A stretch of 64,000 bases of DNA, from NCBI GenBank assembly GCA_963556145.1, contig OY744466.1, positions 744,001-808,000 of the forward strand, in the 5' to 3' direction. The position numbers were made by a program, and so were the translations under genes. Below the pieces are notes generated by a model. The model was not told the DNA's origin and did not search any database. It was given only the letters and a program-made list of their open reading frames with translations. Positions 11,882 through 23,626 of the stretch are shown here, in pieces (positions within the stretch are counted from its first letter, which is position 1; each line of letters starts with the position of its first letter). The stretch comes from Hygrocybe punicea (lineage: Eukaryota > Basidiomycota > Agaricomycetes > Agaricales > Hygrophoraceae).

Positions 11882-12198
11882 CAATACCCCTGGAACATGG
11901 GGAATCTCTGTTTGTGTGGATGTAGATGTAGGCACTTCAGATAAATCTTGAATCCTTCTTTATTGCTGTCATATTTGGCTGGCAGAGCAATATTAGATTT
12001 AGGAGTCATTGGGGCTGTGGTTGCTGCAGAGGTGGAGGCTGTGCCAAACATCATTGTTGAGTGTTGAGGTGGATGGTGAAGAGAAGTTGTTGTAGAAGGA
12101 AATGATGTCAGGGAGTAAGGCAAGGAGCAGAAGGTGATCTGTGTTGCAACATATTGGTTGAATTCATTGTCGGATGACTCTGGTGGTTCAGGTGTCAA
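11803..12198 (-). pseudogene. Possible retrotransposon gag fragment
   Basis: An open frame contains SNIALPAKYDSNKEGF, reminiscent of the capsid start of fungal LTR-retrotransposon gag proteins (an LP-x-K-[FY]-D region). The rest does not read like gag and there is no zinc knuckle. It lies beyond the LTR of the neighbouring copia relic, so it is probably from another element. Weak call. Confidence 0.3.
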
Positions 12199-12674
12199 AT
12201 GATATTCATATTCAAACTTGGAGTCAGGGATATGATGTTGATAGGGGTCCAGGGCATTTTTGTTTGCTGTTGAGGGAATAGAGAGAAGTTTAGTTTTATG
12301 TTATGGATCACAGTCTTAATTGTGGGTTCTGGCAACAACAAACCAAATGAGGATGAATGGTATAGAAGCAAGTACAAACAATGTAAGAAGGATGGAGATT
12401 GATCTGGGTAGGTCAAGGTGGTGATCTGGGGAAGAGTAGCTAAACTAAACTTAGAGACAGTAAACTACAAATGTCTGGTTTATATATCAAAGGACTTTAG
12501 GGTTGGCTTCTTTGTCAAGACTTGTGGGAATGGTGAGGTGATGATCCATAATGAATGGTGTCCTGTTCACATGTACTTTGTCAGTCTCATTGTTTGTGTT
12601 GTACACATATTGGGGTGCCAATGTGGTAGCCAATGACTCATTTGAAGTATTGGTGGAATTTGTTGTGCAATCCA

Positions 12675-12772
12675 GTGATTATGACTCACAGTGTTATTTA
12701 AAGCTTGTATCAATGTGTGTGACTCGGTGGTGGTCAGTGCACTGTTTGGGTTTGAATTGGGGTGAAAGGTAA
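12675..12772. repeat. Direct repeat, copy 2
   Basis: Second copy of the repeat described at 11785..11881, with a few substitutions. Confidence 0.75.
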
Positions 12773-12830
12773 CACTTGCCAATGACATTGCCACATGCAC
12801 CTACTTTATTGTGAAATATGGTACAGTGGT

Positions 12831-13046
12831 TGTTGACTGCTAAGATATTTTATGTGGAATGAATTATACTTGCCTCTCTCTGAGAGAGTTTTTATACTAC
12901 TACTGGTTCTACAAGAAGTTTCTTGTATTAAGTAGAATAACCGCTGCACCTGAGCATTATTCATCAGGCAGGTGTGTTTGAGTTCTGGGGTCATGTGATG
13001 TGGATTACAAATCCTTTCCACAACTATTTGGTCACTATTCCCAACA
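12831..13046 (-). repeat. LTR of the copia relic
   Basis: On the minus strand it begins TGTTGGGA at 13046, directly after the end of pol, and ends CAACA at 12831, giving the expected TG...CA termini. A TATAAAAA box lies inside. 216 bp. The matching 5' LTR was not found. Confidence 0.65.
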
Positions 13047-15059
13047 CTCCCCCTTGGTCAAATACTCTTCGACTTGTTCTGGGTCATGGTACACATTATC
13101 CATGTATTCTGTTATGTGTTCCACCCTTTCCGGTTCCTCTCCAGTCAATATACTAAGTTCAGTCATGAACTTTGTGTGAAGTGGGTGAGGTAACCCTTTT
13201 GTAAATATGTCTGCTAGATTTTCTTTGGAAGGAATATACATTACTTTAAGGATACCAGACATGACATGCTCTTGTAGGAAGTGTAGACTGATATCTATGT
13301 GCTTCATCCATGCATGGAATTCCAGGTTGTTCGATATAGCAATTGCAGCCTGATTATCAAATTGTAAAAACTATGTCTTGTCCAACAGTAGGTCCAATTC
13401 CTTTAATATGTTTCTATGCCAGATCAACTGCTTCATGGTATGAGTTGCGGCACCTTCAGCCATCGACAATGCAATCGTGCTCTGCTTCTTCAGGCACCAA
13501 GCCACAGCTCCCCCTGTGATCATGAACACATATCCACTGATAGATTTCCAGTGCAGGTTGGATCCCCAATTGGCATCGACATAATGAATAGTTTCCATCA
13601 TATACATTAATTCATAGTGCATCATTCCTTTTAGGTAGCAGAATATCCTTTTTAATGCTGTCCAGTGTTTTGGACTCAGGTTCCATGTAAATTGCGCAAT
13701 GGTCACAGTTGCATACATGATATTGGGTCTTGTCACTTGTGCAGCATACAAGAGCTCTCTGACTCATGTCACCTACTCAATTGAGGTGTGTTTCCACTCA
13801 CTCTCATTGGTTTCACTATCATTTATATAGGATCATGTTCTGATCCATCAGGATTGATACTGGTTTCGCATCCTTCATTCTGGCCTTCGCAAGTCTTCTG
13901 GATCAAATGGCTTTGTGACAGGGTGACTTTCCATTGTTTGTGGTCTCATTTGATATGGATTCCAAGCAGTAACATAGGCTTTCCTATGACCATTACTGTG
14001 TAGTGTTGCCACAACTAAGGCTAATAGTCAGCTAGTAGTCTTAGCTTAGCTGATTTTTCAGCTAGGCTAAGACCAGCTAAGCTAAGACTAATGACCAGCT
14101 AAGACTATTGACTAATGGTATACCAATTATTACAGTGGTTCAAGCTTTCAAATGACACCTGGATGATCCAAAACTGTCAAGAAATGAGTGAGATATGACC
14201 AAAACACTGTTTCCCTCATGTATTACTGATGAAATGGACTGGTGAATATGAATACATCCTGTTAGGGACTCTCTTTAAGAGGTGGTTAAGCTAGTTAAGG
14301 AGCAGTGAAGAACTGATGTATACTGTAGTATTTCCAGTTGAGTATCTATCATACATAATTGGACACTATATATACACCTAGGAACCAAGCACGCAATCTA
14401 ACATCAGAATGATGTGATATGTCATCATCTACTTTCGTCAATTACCCATATCTTGGACATTTTATACAATCCAAGGATCCAAATCAAGTGCAGATTGATT
14501 GTTTACACCATACATGGCAGCATAATACCCTGATATAATGCACACATCAATGAAAGTGGATGGGTAAGCTATGTACAAGGTGATAACAACACATACAGAC
14601 ACATTCATACATGTATGCATTGTCCTCTACTGACTTTAGTTGACACTAGTTGCAGCTAGTTGAGGTATTAACTAGTCAACTAATTAGTCATGACTAGTTG
14701 ATAGTTGCAGCTATTGACTTCAGCTAAAGGAATTGCTGTACTTTTCCTAGTCTTTAGCTGCAACTAAATTAGTTGACTAATGACTAGTCTAGCTGTTGCA
14801 ACACTATTACTGTGTACTTTTCTCTCAGCTTGTTGGTTATCCACTGATTCATTGCTCAGTTGTTTGTGTACGCCGTGAGGTCATTGACCCATACAAGTAC
14901 AATGGAAAAGTTTCTGCCCTCCTGATGGTAGTACATGCAGTAGTTGGTCCATAATCTTGTATAATGAAATTCCTTCATTGTGTTATCGAAATCTGTGTTC
15001 CATACGTTTCTGGCTTGTCTGAGACCATATATAGGGCTTGGCACCAGTCTGGGGTTCAA
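13035..15059 (-). pseudogene. Decayed Ty1/copia pol (reverse transcriptase and RNase H)
   Basis: Reading from 15059 downwards: a reverse-transcriptase block (PSPIYGLRQARNVWNTDFD, then VLVWVNDLTAY, where the YVDD-type catalytic box has become WVND); after an interruption, the connection and RNase H region (ARQVTRPNIMYA-like text, DANWGSN, the DNQAAIAI block, then KHIDISLHF and ENLADIFTKGLP). An in-frame TAG at 13368..13370 lies just before the DNQ block, and a hAT element at 14001..14806 separates the two halves. No gag, protease or integrase was recognised upstream. Dead copy. Confidence 0.85.
14001..14806. mobile_element. hAT-type MITE inserted in copia pol
   Basis: 806 bp with inverted ends (TAGTGTTGCCACA... 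and ...TGTTGCAACACTA) and a perfect 8-bp duplication TTACTGTG (13993..14000 and 14807..14814). The terminal TAGTGTTGC is shared with the element at 9314, so one transposase could mobilise both. Internally rich in CTAG/TAGCTGA-like short motifs. No coding capacity. Confidence 0.88.
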
Positions 15060-16516
15060 TCCAAACTTTGGTGCACTAGCCTGTATATCACATGATCTGA
15101 TGACACCTGGGCCCCCAGGTGGATTGTGAGAACATTGACATGAGGTTGCCCCCTGTCCACCTCACCGATATAACACGAATCTGGACGAACCTGATGCCTC
15201 CAAACGATTCTCATTCCAACCTGATGTAACCCGGCGTGACGTGACCCAATGTGACCAATGTGACCCGACATATGCTGCTTTGTCATGGCCGCTTTCAGAC
15301 CAAATCTGGCAGCCTCATAAGCCCTGGAGTTCCAATTATAGGAGATGGATCTCATCAGACATGATTCCCAACTTCGGACTTGCTATATTTATGCATCCCC
15401 TCATCCTTTCGGAGATATAGGTGACATTTTAGATCTTTTTCATGGATATTCATTTTCCCCTCCATTTTCCTGTCTTCGTCGCATTGCAACTCCCCTCTTC
15501 TTATCCCCATTCCAACCTTTCCTTGTAGTTTACCATCGGTCGAAATAGACAAGTCTGAAAGTAGACTACTCACTCCTGTACTATCAAAACGGTCCCCGAC
15601 GACCATACAAAAAGAGATACCCTTAGTCCCTATTTTCCTATAGTCAGAATCACCTTTTAATCCCTTAAAAATGCTTGTCCTCATAAACCCTTAGATTTCT
15701 ATAGTTGACTTCATCCTCTTTATCGTTCCCATATATTTGTTCAGTGTTTCTGACCCAACCCGACCCGACCCGCCATGCCCAACATCGTCGGCATCGTTGG
15801 GTTCTTCATTATTTATCCGTTTTCAGTCCATTCATCGCCGGATTCATTGTTATTTCTCTAGTTTTACATGGCAGCTTACATTTTTACTTCCATTTCCACT
15901 TTTTACTACTATTCCCGACACTGACTTATCCACCGTCACTTCTACGCTGACACCCCTAGGTTAGGATCACTTTATATTGTTCTGAAGCCACCCTGAACCC
16001 GCATCTACAGTGCACACATGGCAATGCTGTAGCCTCATGGCCAGACTTCCATATGCCTACCTGAAATAAACTGCCATAAAAACATTCATTATACGTACTT
16101 AGCTTGTAGTTGGTTCAGATTTTTTCTTCTTTTCCTTTTCGTATGTTTAGTCTGGTTTTTTGGCAGACCCATCTAATTTCAGGTAACCCCCACCATGTGC
16201 ACTATGCTAGAACTTGGACCCTCTGTATAACAACAGTTGTAATAAGAGATGTCTGCACAGATGAGAGCAGCCTAAAAGAGAGATTCCATGTGAGGAGATG
16301 TGGTCCAGAAATTATAAATATTTGTGTCATTATCTTTTTTTTGAATCCATGTACATGCAATAATTAAAACAATAAAGGCCTAAATAATAATAATTTCTAT
16401 ATGCACCATTTTCTGCATGAATAGTAAGATAACCACACAACTAGTTCCAAAATGTGACTGGATATCTGTGTATTATTTGATGGCAAAAATTATCATACAT
16501 GTCCTGTGATATCCAT
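15060..16516. other. Gene-free segment
   Basis: Includes TGTGACC-type short repeats near 15225..15270 and scattered frames of 70-110 codons without family motifs. No gene can be supported. Confidence 0.45.
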
Positions 16517-19356
16517 CTACCCATGCCAAAATTTTCTCAGCTTCCATGTGCCAGCCCTGAGATTATAAACACTCATGAGCTTGACCATTGTCCAGATTGT
16601 ATCTGGATGATTAGCCCCCAGCTGCTCCCTTCTGCCTGATAGCACAAGTTCAAATAGCATCTTGGCCTCATCATACCGTCCTTGACAACGGTAAACATTT
16701 GCAAGACCTCCCTGTGCCCAAAGTGTGTCTGGGTGTTTGGGACCAAGCTGCCCATCCATGGCTCCAAGTGACTTGTTGTACATCATCTCAGCCATGTCAA
16801 ACCTCCCTTGGTATCTTGTAGACATTAGCAAGACCTGCCTGTGCCCTAAGCATGTGTGGGTGTTGAACTCCAAGTCATTTCTCCATACCAGCCAATACTT
16901 TTTTGTACAGAGTTTCTGCCTTGTTGTGAAGCTTCTGGTGGTGATAGACATAGGCAAGGTTTGCCTGTGTCACAAGAGTGTCTGGGTGATTGGCTCCAAG
17001 TTGGTTCTCCATACCTTTCAGCACACTTTCAAGCAACTTCCGGGCCTCACTGTACCACCCTCGGCACTGATAAACATCTGCCAAGCCTGACTGCGTCCAA
17101 AGGGTATCTGGGTGCATAGCTCCAAGCTGGTTCTCCCTGCCTTCCAGTACGGTTTTGTACAGACTTTCGGCTTCACTGTACCGGCTCTGACTTTGGTAAA
17201 CGTATGCAAGGCCGACATGTGTCCAAAGGGTGTTGGGATGTTGAACTCCAAGCTGTTTCTCCAGATCCACCAAAATTCTTCTGTATAGACCCTCGGCCTC
17301 GTCGTACCGTCCTTTGTTTCGGTAGATGTTCGCGAGAAGTGCATGCATCAGGAGTGTCTCTGGGTTTACAGACCCAAATTGTCTATCCATGCCCTCCAAT
17401 ACATTTTTGCATAGATTTTCAGCCTCGTCGAAGTGGCCCTGGTTTTGATAGACATATGCCAAATTTGCTTTTACCGTAAGCGTATCTGGGTGCTCAGCTC
17501 CAAGGTGCTTCTGCCTGCCCACTAGTACCTTCCCAAACAGGATTTCGGCCTCCCCGTATCTGCCTTGGCACCGGTAGACATCGGCAAGACCCTTCTCCGT
17601 CCAAAGTGTGTCAGCGTGCTCAGCACCCAGCCACTCCCTTCTGCTCGCTAGTACTCTTTTGTACAGCACCTCGGCCTCGCCATAACGTCCACGACCCCAT
17701 AGATATAATGCAATAGCCTCATTTGCCCTGGTCAGTTCGAAATATTCGCTTTTGCGACCGCTATCCCACGACGTCAACGCCTGGATGTGTGGAATCAATA
17801 CCTCACATTGAGGCCAGCACTTGTGCGAGGCAGGATTTTCGACGCTGTCGAATGCACCGCAAGCTGGCATCACTGCGGACCCGAACAATTCCTGCTGCAT
17901 CCCTTCCCTCTTCGCATTCTCCTGGACTATGAACTTGATCAAATCGTGCATGTACAGTGCGGATTCGGTTTGATGTTTGACCAGTGACCGGTTCTGAAGT
18001 TGGCCAATTGCAGCCTGAAGCTGCACAGGTGATTGGACAATGTCAAGCAAAGTTTCGAAGCTCGGGGATGCGGTCCAACTGGGATGTGTGACGTGTTCTG
18101 TGTGAAACCATGTGTATTGACCTAGTGATTCCACCAATTTCTTGAAGTTGCGCAACAGCGAAGACATGGTTCTTGAAGTGGGCGCAACTTCACTGGAAGC
18201 CGACACAGTCTTTGGATTGTGTGAATTCGACAAGATCTTGGCTCCCTCGACAACCATACTGAGCGGAATGCTCTCAGGATCGAAGGAGAGTACTTTCAAT
18301 AAGTAGCTGGTATCTGGTGATCGAGATTCTAAATCTCCCAGTTGAGAGGCAAAGGTTGCTGCAACGGATTTTGCCTCATAACTAGTAAGATCATTCTCCC
18401 AACTGATTATCTGTTTGAATTCCATCATGAGCGATGATCAACAGAAAGCGTCATTTACACTCGAAACCTACCTCCATCCTGCGTTCACCCTTATATAAGT
18501 CCAGTAGGTCATCCAGGGTCTTCTTCGATTGGTTCATGAATGATGCTGCATGGGCAACGGCGAGAGGCAGACACCCAACGCACTGAACCACTTCCTCGGC
18601 TCTTGAGACAAAAGGTGTAGAGTTGCTCGCATCAAATCTTGTCTCTACATGGTGTTCAAATAGCTTTGCGGCATCGTGGACATTGGGGATCTTGAGCTCA
18701 CGGATGACGTGCTGTTGTCCCGCCGCCTGGGCCAGGGTCATGGCAACGTTTTGAGTCCGTGTTGTGAAGAGAATGTTCCCATGTCGATTTTTTCGTGGGA
18801 GATGTTCTTGAAGGAAGCCCAGGGTCTCACGGTCGACATTGTCGAACAGGAGAAGTCATGTAGCGGGGCCAGACTCTTCCAACCATCGCCGCGCCGTTGT
18901 AAGACGAGTAGCTTGGTCCGAGATGAGGCGATCTGGGTGACCAACTAGATTGAGCAACTTGACGAATCCCTGGTTCAGCTTTTCGACAGTGGTAGCTGAG
19001 ATCCAGAAAATACGAGAGTACCACTACTTCTCGAAGCACGATTTGGCAAATGCCAATGTCAGCTGGGTCTTTCCGATGCCGTGCATACCATATATCACAC
19101 AACGAGTGGGGACATTGCCGTGATCCACTGGCTCCTTGAAAACCTTCCCTATGTCGATCAACTCGTCCCCTCTACCAGTGAAATGAATAGACAAAAGGTC
19201 CAGCGGAGCGTCGATGAAGTGCGGTGAAGAGGGTGTTGGGTTGCCCAAACCGTCGGCCTGAACAAACTTGCACTGATGATAATTCAGTTGATCCCTGCCG
19301 ACACTATTGTTTGTGCTGAAGCTGGCATCGATGTATCTGGCAGTATGAGTGGACAT
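16517..19356 (-). pseudogene. Disrupted NTPase (NB-ARC/NACHT-like) with kinesin-light-chain TPRs
   Basis: The ATG at 19356 (MSTHTARYID) opens a frame with a P-loop (GMHGIGKTQL) and a Walker-B-like LLLFDNVD. One intron (18411..18471) leads to the C-terminal part, which has about nine 42-residue TPRs (pattern GRYxEAExLYKxVLxGRExxLGxxHPDTLWT). Such proteins are STAND NTPases, seen in fungi as candidates in non-self recognition. The copy is broken: in-frame TAG at 19024..19026, in-frame TGA at 18855..18857 (where Trp is expected), TGA ending the frame at 16875..16877, then a frameshift before the last two repeats, which run to 16517. Repeat periodicity and domain order are otherwise intact, so the loss looks recent. 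Confidence 0.82.
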
Positions 19357-19735
19357 GATCGTCAACTGGCTGGGATTGAAATTGACGCCATAGGAAAGCA
19401 ATGAATAATAGCCACCGTGGAAGCTGTTCAAGGTTCATGTCAGTTTGATGCAATCAACTCTGGATGCCATATAAGGCTCCAGAAGCAGTGGACAGAACGC
19501 ACACAACGAATTGCGCAGGAACAACCAATGGGTGGATAGGGCGGGTCCCGGAAGGTCCGGGATATATTGACGAACCATCAAACCTGCTCGAACGCACCAA
19601 ACTAACAACGAAGAAGCAACCAGAAGCAACCAACGGACACCATTTTAATCCTCATCACAACCCTTGGAAGTCACGCTAGAAGCGGAAGGATGCAACGACT
19701 CCCTATCTGACCCTTCTCGCAGAATGTCGTACTAA
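19357..19735. other. Gene-free segment upstream of the NTPase relic
   Basis: No supported gene. It would include the former promoter of the NTPase gene. Confidence 0.45.
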
Positions 19736-19739
19736 TCAT

Positions 19740-20160
19740 AAGAACCGTATTTCGACTTCAATGGACGAGGGGTCAACTCCTACAACACCGTTCACCTGTA
19801 GGCCTTGTCGTGTAGCCCAAGCGATGTGTAGGCAAAACGGTGATTTAGCCAGTACGAGGCTGCGGTAGTCGGGTCCAAAAAATAGAAGCCTTGAATCGGA
19901 CATTTTCCAGGCAGTCAACCTAGAAGAAAGGATGCGACCAGCGTAGAATTTGGGGTAAGAACTAAAAATACATAGAGTAGTTTTGCTGCTTCAGTTACAC
20001 GAAAGGTAGTGTGTCGTAATAAAGCGGTATCGACTGTTAATTTCAGCTTAATGCAACGAGAGTGCGCACTGATGATATTGCTCACCCAAAATATGATCAT
20101 CACAACCAAGAGAGTGGCGATAGGACCCACGGCTGACATCAGGGAAACCAGCGACTGGTG
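19740..20160 (-). pseudogene. DUF6533-type membrane-protein relic, copy A
   Basis: On the minus strand, text like PLVVMI...WV, an intron beginning GTGAGC, an exon (AGTCGATACC...CTTTC), a second intron (GTGTAACTGAAG...CTTCTAG) and an exon LTAWKMSDSRLLFFG. This is the order exons 7-8-9 take in the intact gene at 46874..48398 (WMIAVF, SVQLLFDTVTFL, LTAWKIYDIW). Surrounding exons are missing or unreadable. Copy B at 46000..46330 is more similar to this copy than to the intact gene, including intron sequence. Confidence 0.65.
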
Positions 20161-21697
20161 CAGACGTCAAGCTGAACGTGATCCCTCCGGTACACGCTTC
20201 AATGATATGTGACCTATAAAGGAGAACCGACTGATTCTATGCACTCGAGTTTGTACTGAGAAGGAAGATGAATCAGAATGTGGATTTTCCAAGAATGGTT
20301 CGGGAAACCATTGAGATCAGGGATCCCAATAAAAACATGTATGTTTGTGGGGGGGAGATAGCATCACAGGCTCTTGTGCAAGCTTTAGGAACTAGAAAAT
20401 TCGCAAAGTTGATCACTGGCAGTGGATGATAAGAACTAGTACTAACCAAGGAATAGCTGATGGTTGGTGGACAGAACTACCGTGAACTACTTCTTCCATA
20501 CAGAAGCTTCTCCTTGTGATGCCGTAGGTTACAAACAACTTTTGAAAGATTGGCACGTTTGAAGGGTTTTCGTTTTCCAAGGTAGTACAATGACATGTCA
20601 GCGCTACATCATGATCACTGACTCAGCAGTCTTAAGGCTTTGATTAGGATTACCATGATCAATATAACTCCAGTGTATCGCGACAAGGTGAACCATATTG
20701 TAGTACCGAGGATGGCCAATGGTTGGGTCATTCTTGTCCTGAAAATTTGTATGGAGACGGGAATAAATAAATAAATCAGTCGGCATTTAATTGTAAGCTA
20801 GTAATGCTGCGACCACGTACTTTACAATAATATCAGAGCCTGCATTGACCACGGGGCGCCGCACAACAATTTGCGCCCGGGGTCTTCCAGGCCAATGTCG
20901 ATGGAAATCTCGCGATACCCCAGCGAGAGTAGCGAGTAAAGTGACTTTTAGTCGTTGCATATACTGGTCACCGAAATGTTTCGATACAAAAGTTCAGCGT
21001 TCAGCGCTCAGCTAGCAATTGGGCCTGCCACGCGAGACACTGCGGCGAGGAAACTTAGGACGAGTGCCAAGCGAACTGCGAGAACTGAGGGGGACCCCAT
21101 GCATATGAATGTTAGGAGGGTAGGGTACGCCGGGTCGTTGAAATGAGTTACTGGGGCCATGGCGGTACTTACTGCTGTGATGACGAGGAAATGGCCGAGG
21201 AAGACGAAGCGGAGACACATTTTAGTGTGAAAAGACTATCCAGAGGCCTGTGAGGGCAACGGGAGGTCCAAAGAGAGGAGCCGGGTTGACGTGGAGGTCA
21301 ATGCAGAGACGGCAGATAGAGAGAATGGATTGGGCGATGAGAAGTAAGTCAGTGGAGAGTTGGGAGGTGTTACCAGTGTAGTATTTTGCTTACCAGGCGT
21401 CGCGGGGTACAAGGATACACCATGGTGGTAGATCATGTGATAGGTTCGACTCAGAGATTTAGAGCACTTCCTGTTCTTTGCGATTAGGTCTCTGAGCGCC
21501 CGACCCTCTCCAGCGGTGAGGTCGCGCAGGGGTTTGTATCGCAGTCCTCGGCTGAGAAGATAATCTGGGCGCTGGGATGTTTTTGAAATCCAAGGACACG
21601 GCTGGTAACCATCTTATGCCACTGAGGATCATTCTGATGGCACTCACCGGCCGCATCTGACTTACTGACTCTGGGTTATTCAAGCGATTTCCTGACC
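20161..21697. other. Segment without a supported gene
   Basis: Minus-strand text at 21008..21436 holds hydrophobic stretches (LLLIAQSILSICRL; MCLRFVFLGHFLVITA followed by a GTAAGT donor) that could be exons of a small membrane protein, perhaps the upstream part of the DUF6533 relic or an unrelated gene. I could not assemble a frame. Confidence 0.35.
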
Positions 21698-23404
21698 ATG
21701 ATAAGGTTGAAAGTTCCTATGGGTGACTCGGCCTTGCAAGTAGGGATGCAACAATGGGAGGAGAACTTCGCAAAAGCTCACTGGCCTAGCTCGATGCTGT
21801 CCTCTGAGGCATACCTTGTTTCACATCTGTACTCCCCCTGCCCTGACGTTGACTTTCACCAGGAAGTCGCAATTTACGAGGGCATGTTTACCGAGCTGGA
21901 GAGTCTTGACCACCCTCTCGAATTGATTTCAGTCCGTGATCTATTCTCAGCTCAATTTTTTCTCCGCTTAGTGGTTTCCACCTGTAGAACTCGAATCTCA
22001 CCGACTTGCTTGGTTTTGTCGCGCATGCCAGTGGCGATCCTTCCGTCCACAACTTCCCCTTCAAGGCTCGCGCAGTAACTCTTCTTAAGAAGTGGAGGCG
22101 TCTCGAAGCTGCTGCCAGTGCGGCATTAAGCGATCAATTTCCCCCCAGTGATGGACCTGCGCTTCAAATGCCTGGCGAAATCTTGATGTATATTCTCCAA
22201 AGTTATGTTGGGGGCGCCAACATGGAAGACGATCCAAAAGAACTCCGGAAAAAAGTGGACTTTCTTCTCGACTGCGCTCTAGTTGCCAAGGACTGGAGCG
22301 ATGTCGCAATGAACCTGTTGTACCGCGGACCTATTATCCTGAGTTGGTTCTCCATTCACATTGAACAGTCTCCTCCCTGCTGAGGCTACTATCGTTTTCG
22401 CAGAGTCTTCCGAGTCCACTGTATCTCTTCTTCGAACTGTGGAGAATGGGTTGGAAACTCCACGTCCTATTCGACAGCTCAGATTGGAGCACACAATTCC
22501 GGATGTGGTTGCGCATTCCACTAGTGTTTTGATTGAGTACTGCACGGAACTTCGGTATCTTGACGTAGGCCTGTCCGGTCTTTCGTTTTCGCCCGAAACC
22601 TCCCTGCCAGTGTTCGGAAAGCTGCAGGAACTCAGGCTAGAAAACCAAACTTTACGTCTCATCGCTCCCCTCTTGCATAAACTGCCCAATCTCAAGACCC
22701 TCCGCCTTTCCTATATCGAAGCGAAGACGCCTAGGGTACGTGTAAAATTAATGGGCGCGCGTCCCGTTGGCGACCCCGTCGAAGATATTCCTTCCCCTAC
22801 ATTCATGCTTCAGGAGCTTTACTTGTGTCAGTGCGAGTTTGCGCTCGAGCAATGTCAATGGCTCTTCACCAGCTCCACTGCTATCGATTATGTCGAACTG
22901 CAGGAAACGAATGACAGTGCGGAGGGCCTGGCTAGTGTGATCGGTCCTCACGTAAAGGCTCTGCACATTAAAGGAATGCAGGATGCCCCTCAGCAAGGGG
23001 ACGATCGTCTAGCTGCGGTAATTCAAATGTTCACATCTCTGGTGTCCCTGCGGGTCAGCGGCCGGGACTGGCCTTGGGCTATCTTGTTGTCGGAGGTCAG
23101 ACCATCCCTCGAAGCTTTCAGCATATCCTTTTCCAAAACTGGGTGTGAAAACGTCATACAAGTTTTATCAGACCCTTCTTGGCAACCGAACTTGCGATCT
23201 GTTGCTATCCATCACTGGCAAGCCACAGACTATTTTTACGGAATCAAACCCGCCGATTTACGAGATGCAAAATCATTATTGGAATGTGCTTGTGCAAAAC
23301 GAAAAATATCCTTGAAGTGGGTCACCGAGGGTGACCTGCCAGTGCAGGAATCCTTTTGGTGGGCGATCTTACTTTTTTTATTTAGTTATCGTGACTTGAA
23401 CTGA
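21698..23404 (+). CDS. F-box protein, probably with LRR-like C-terminal region
   Basis: Exons 21698..21931, 21988..22342 and 22404..23404 (introns 56 and 61 bp) give 529 residues. An F-box lies near residues 125-165: LQMPGEILMYIL, then LLDCALVAKDWSDVAMNLLYRGPIIL. F-box proteins link substrates to SCF ubiquitin ligases through Skp1. The ~330-residue remainder has regularly spaced leucines (RQLRLEH, LRYLDVGLSGLSF, LQELRLEN, NLKTLRLSY, LQELYLCQC) as in the LRR-like tails of mushroom F-box families. The second intron was chosen because it keeps the F-box end motif and joins it in frame to KSSESTVSLLRT. Substrate unknown; such genes are highly expanded in Agaricomycetes. Confidence 0.78.
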
Positions 23405-23626
23405 ACTTATATGCAGCTATGGTGCCACCGAGGCCGATTTGATGTAATTGAATGGGGTCATTTTCCCGGAGCTAGGTAGCTATAGGATTCCTGAAGTTTT
23501 GCTGGTGTATTACACCAACGTTCGACTAGATAGAACATTATCTATAGCTAGTGATGACCAAGTTAGTTATTGCAGTATTGCACCGATCTGCAAGCCTTGA
23601 AGCTTGAAGCTTGAATAGCTTGAATC

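Noticed and set aside
15355..15684. 109-codon minus-strand frame (contains GDSDYRKIGTKGISFCMVVG)
   Set aside because: No family match recalled, no splice context, and it lies in a transposon-rich, gene-poor stretch.
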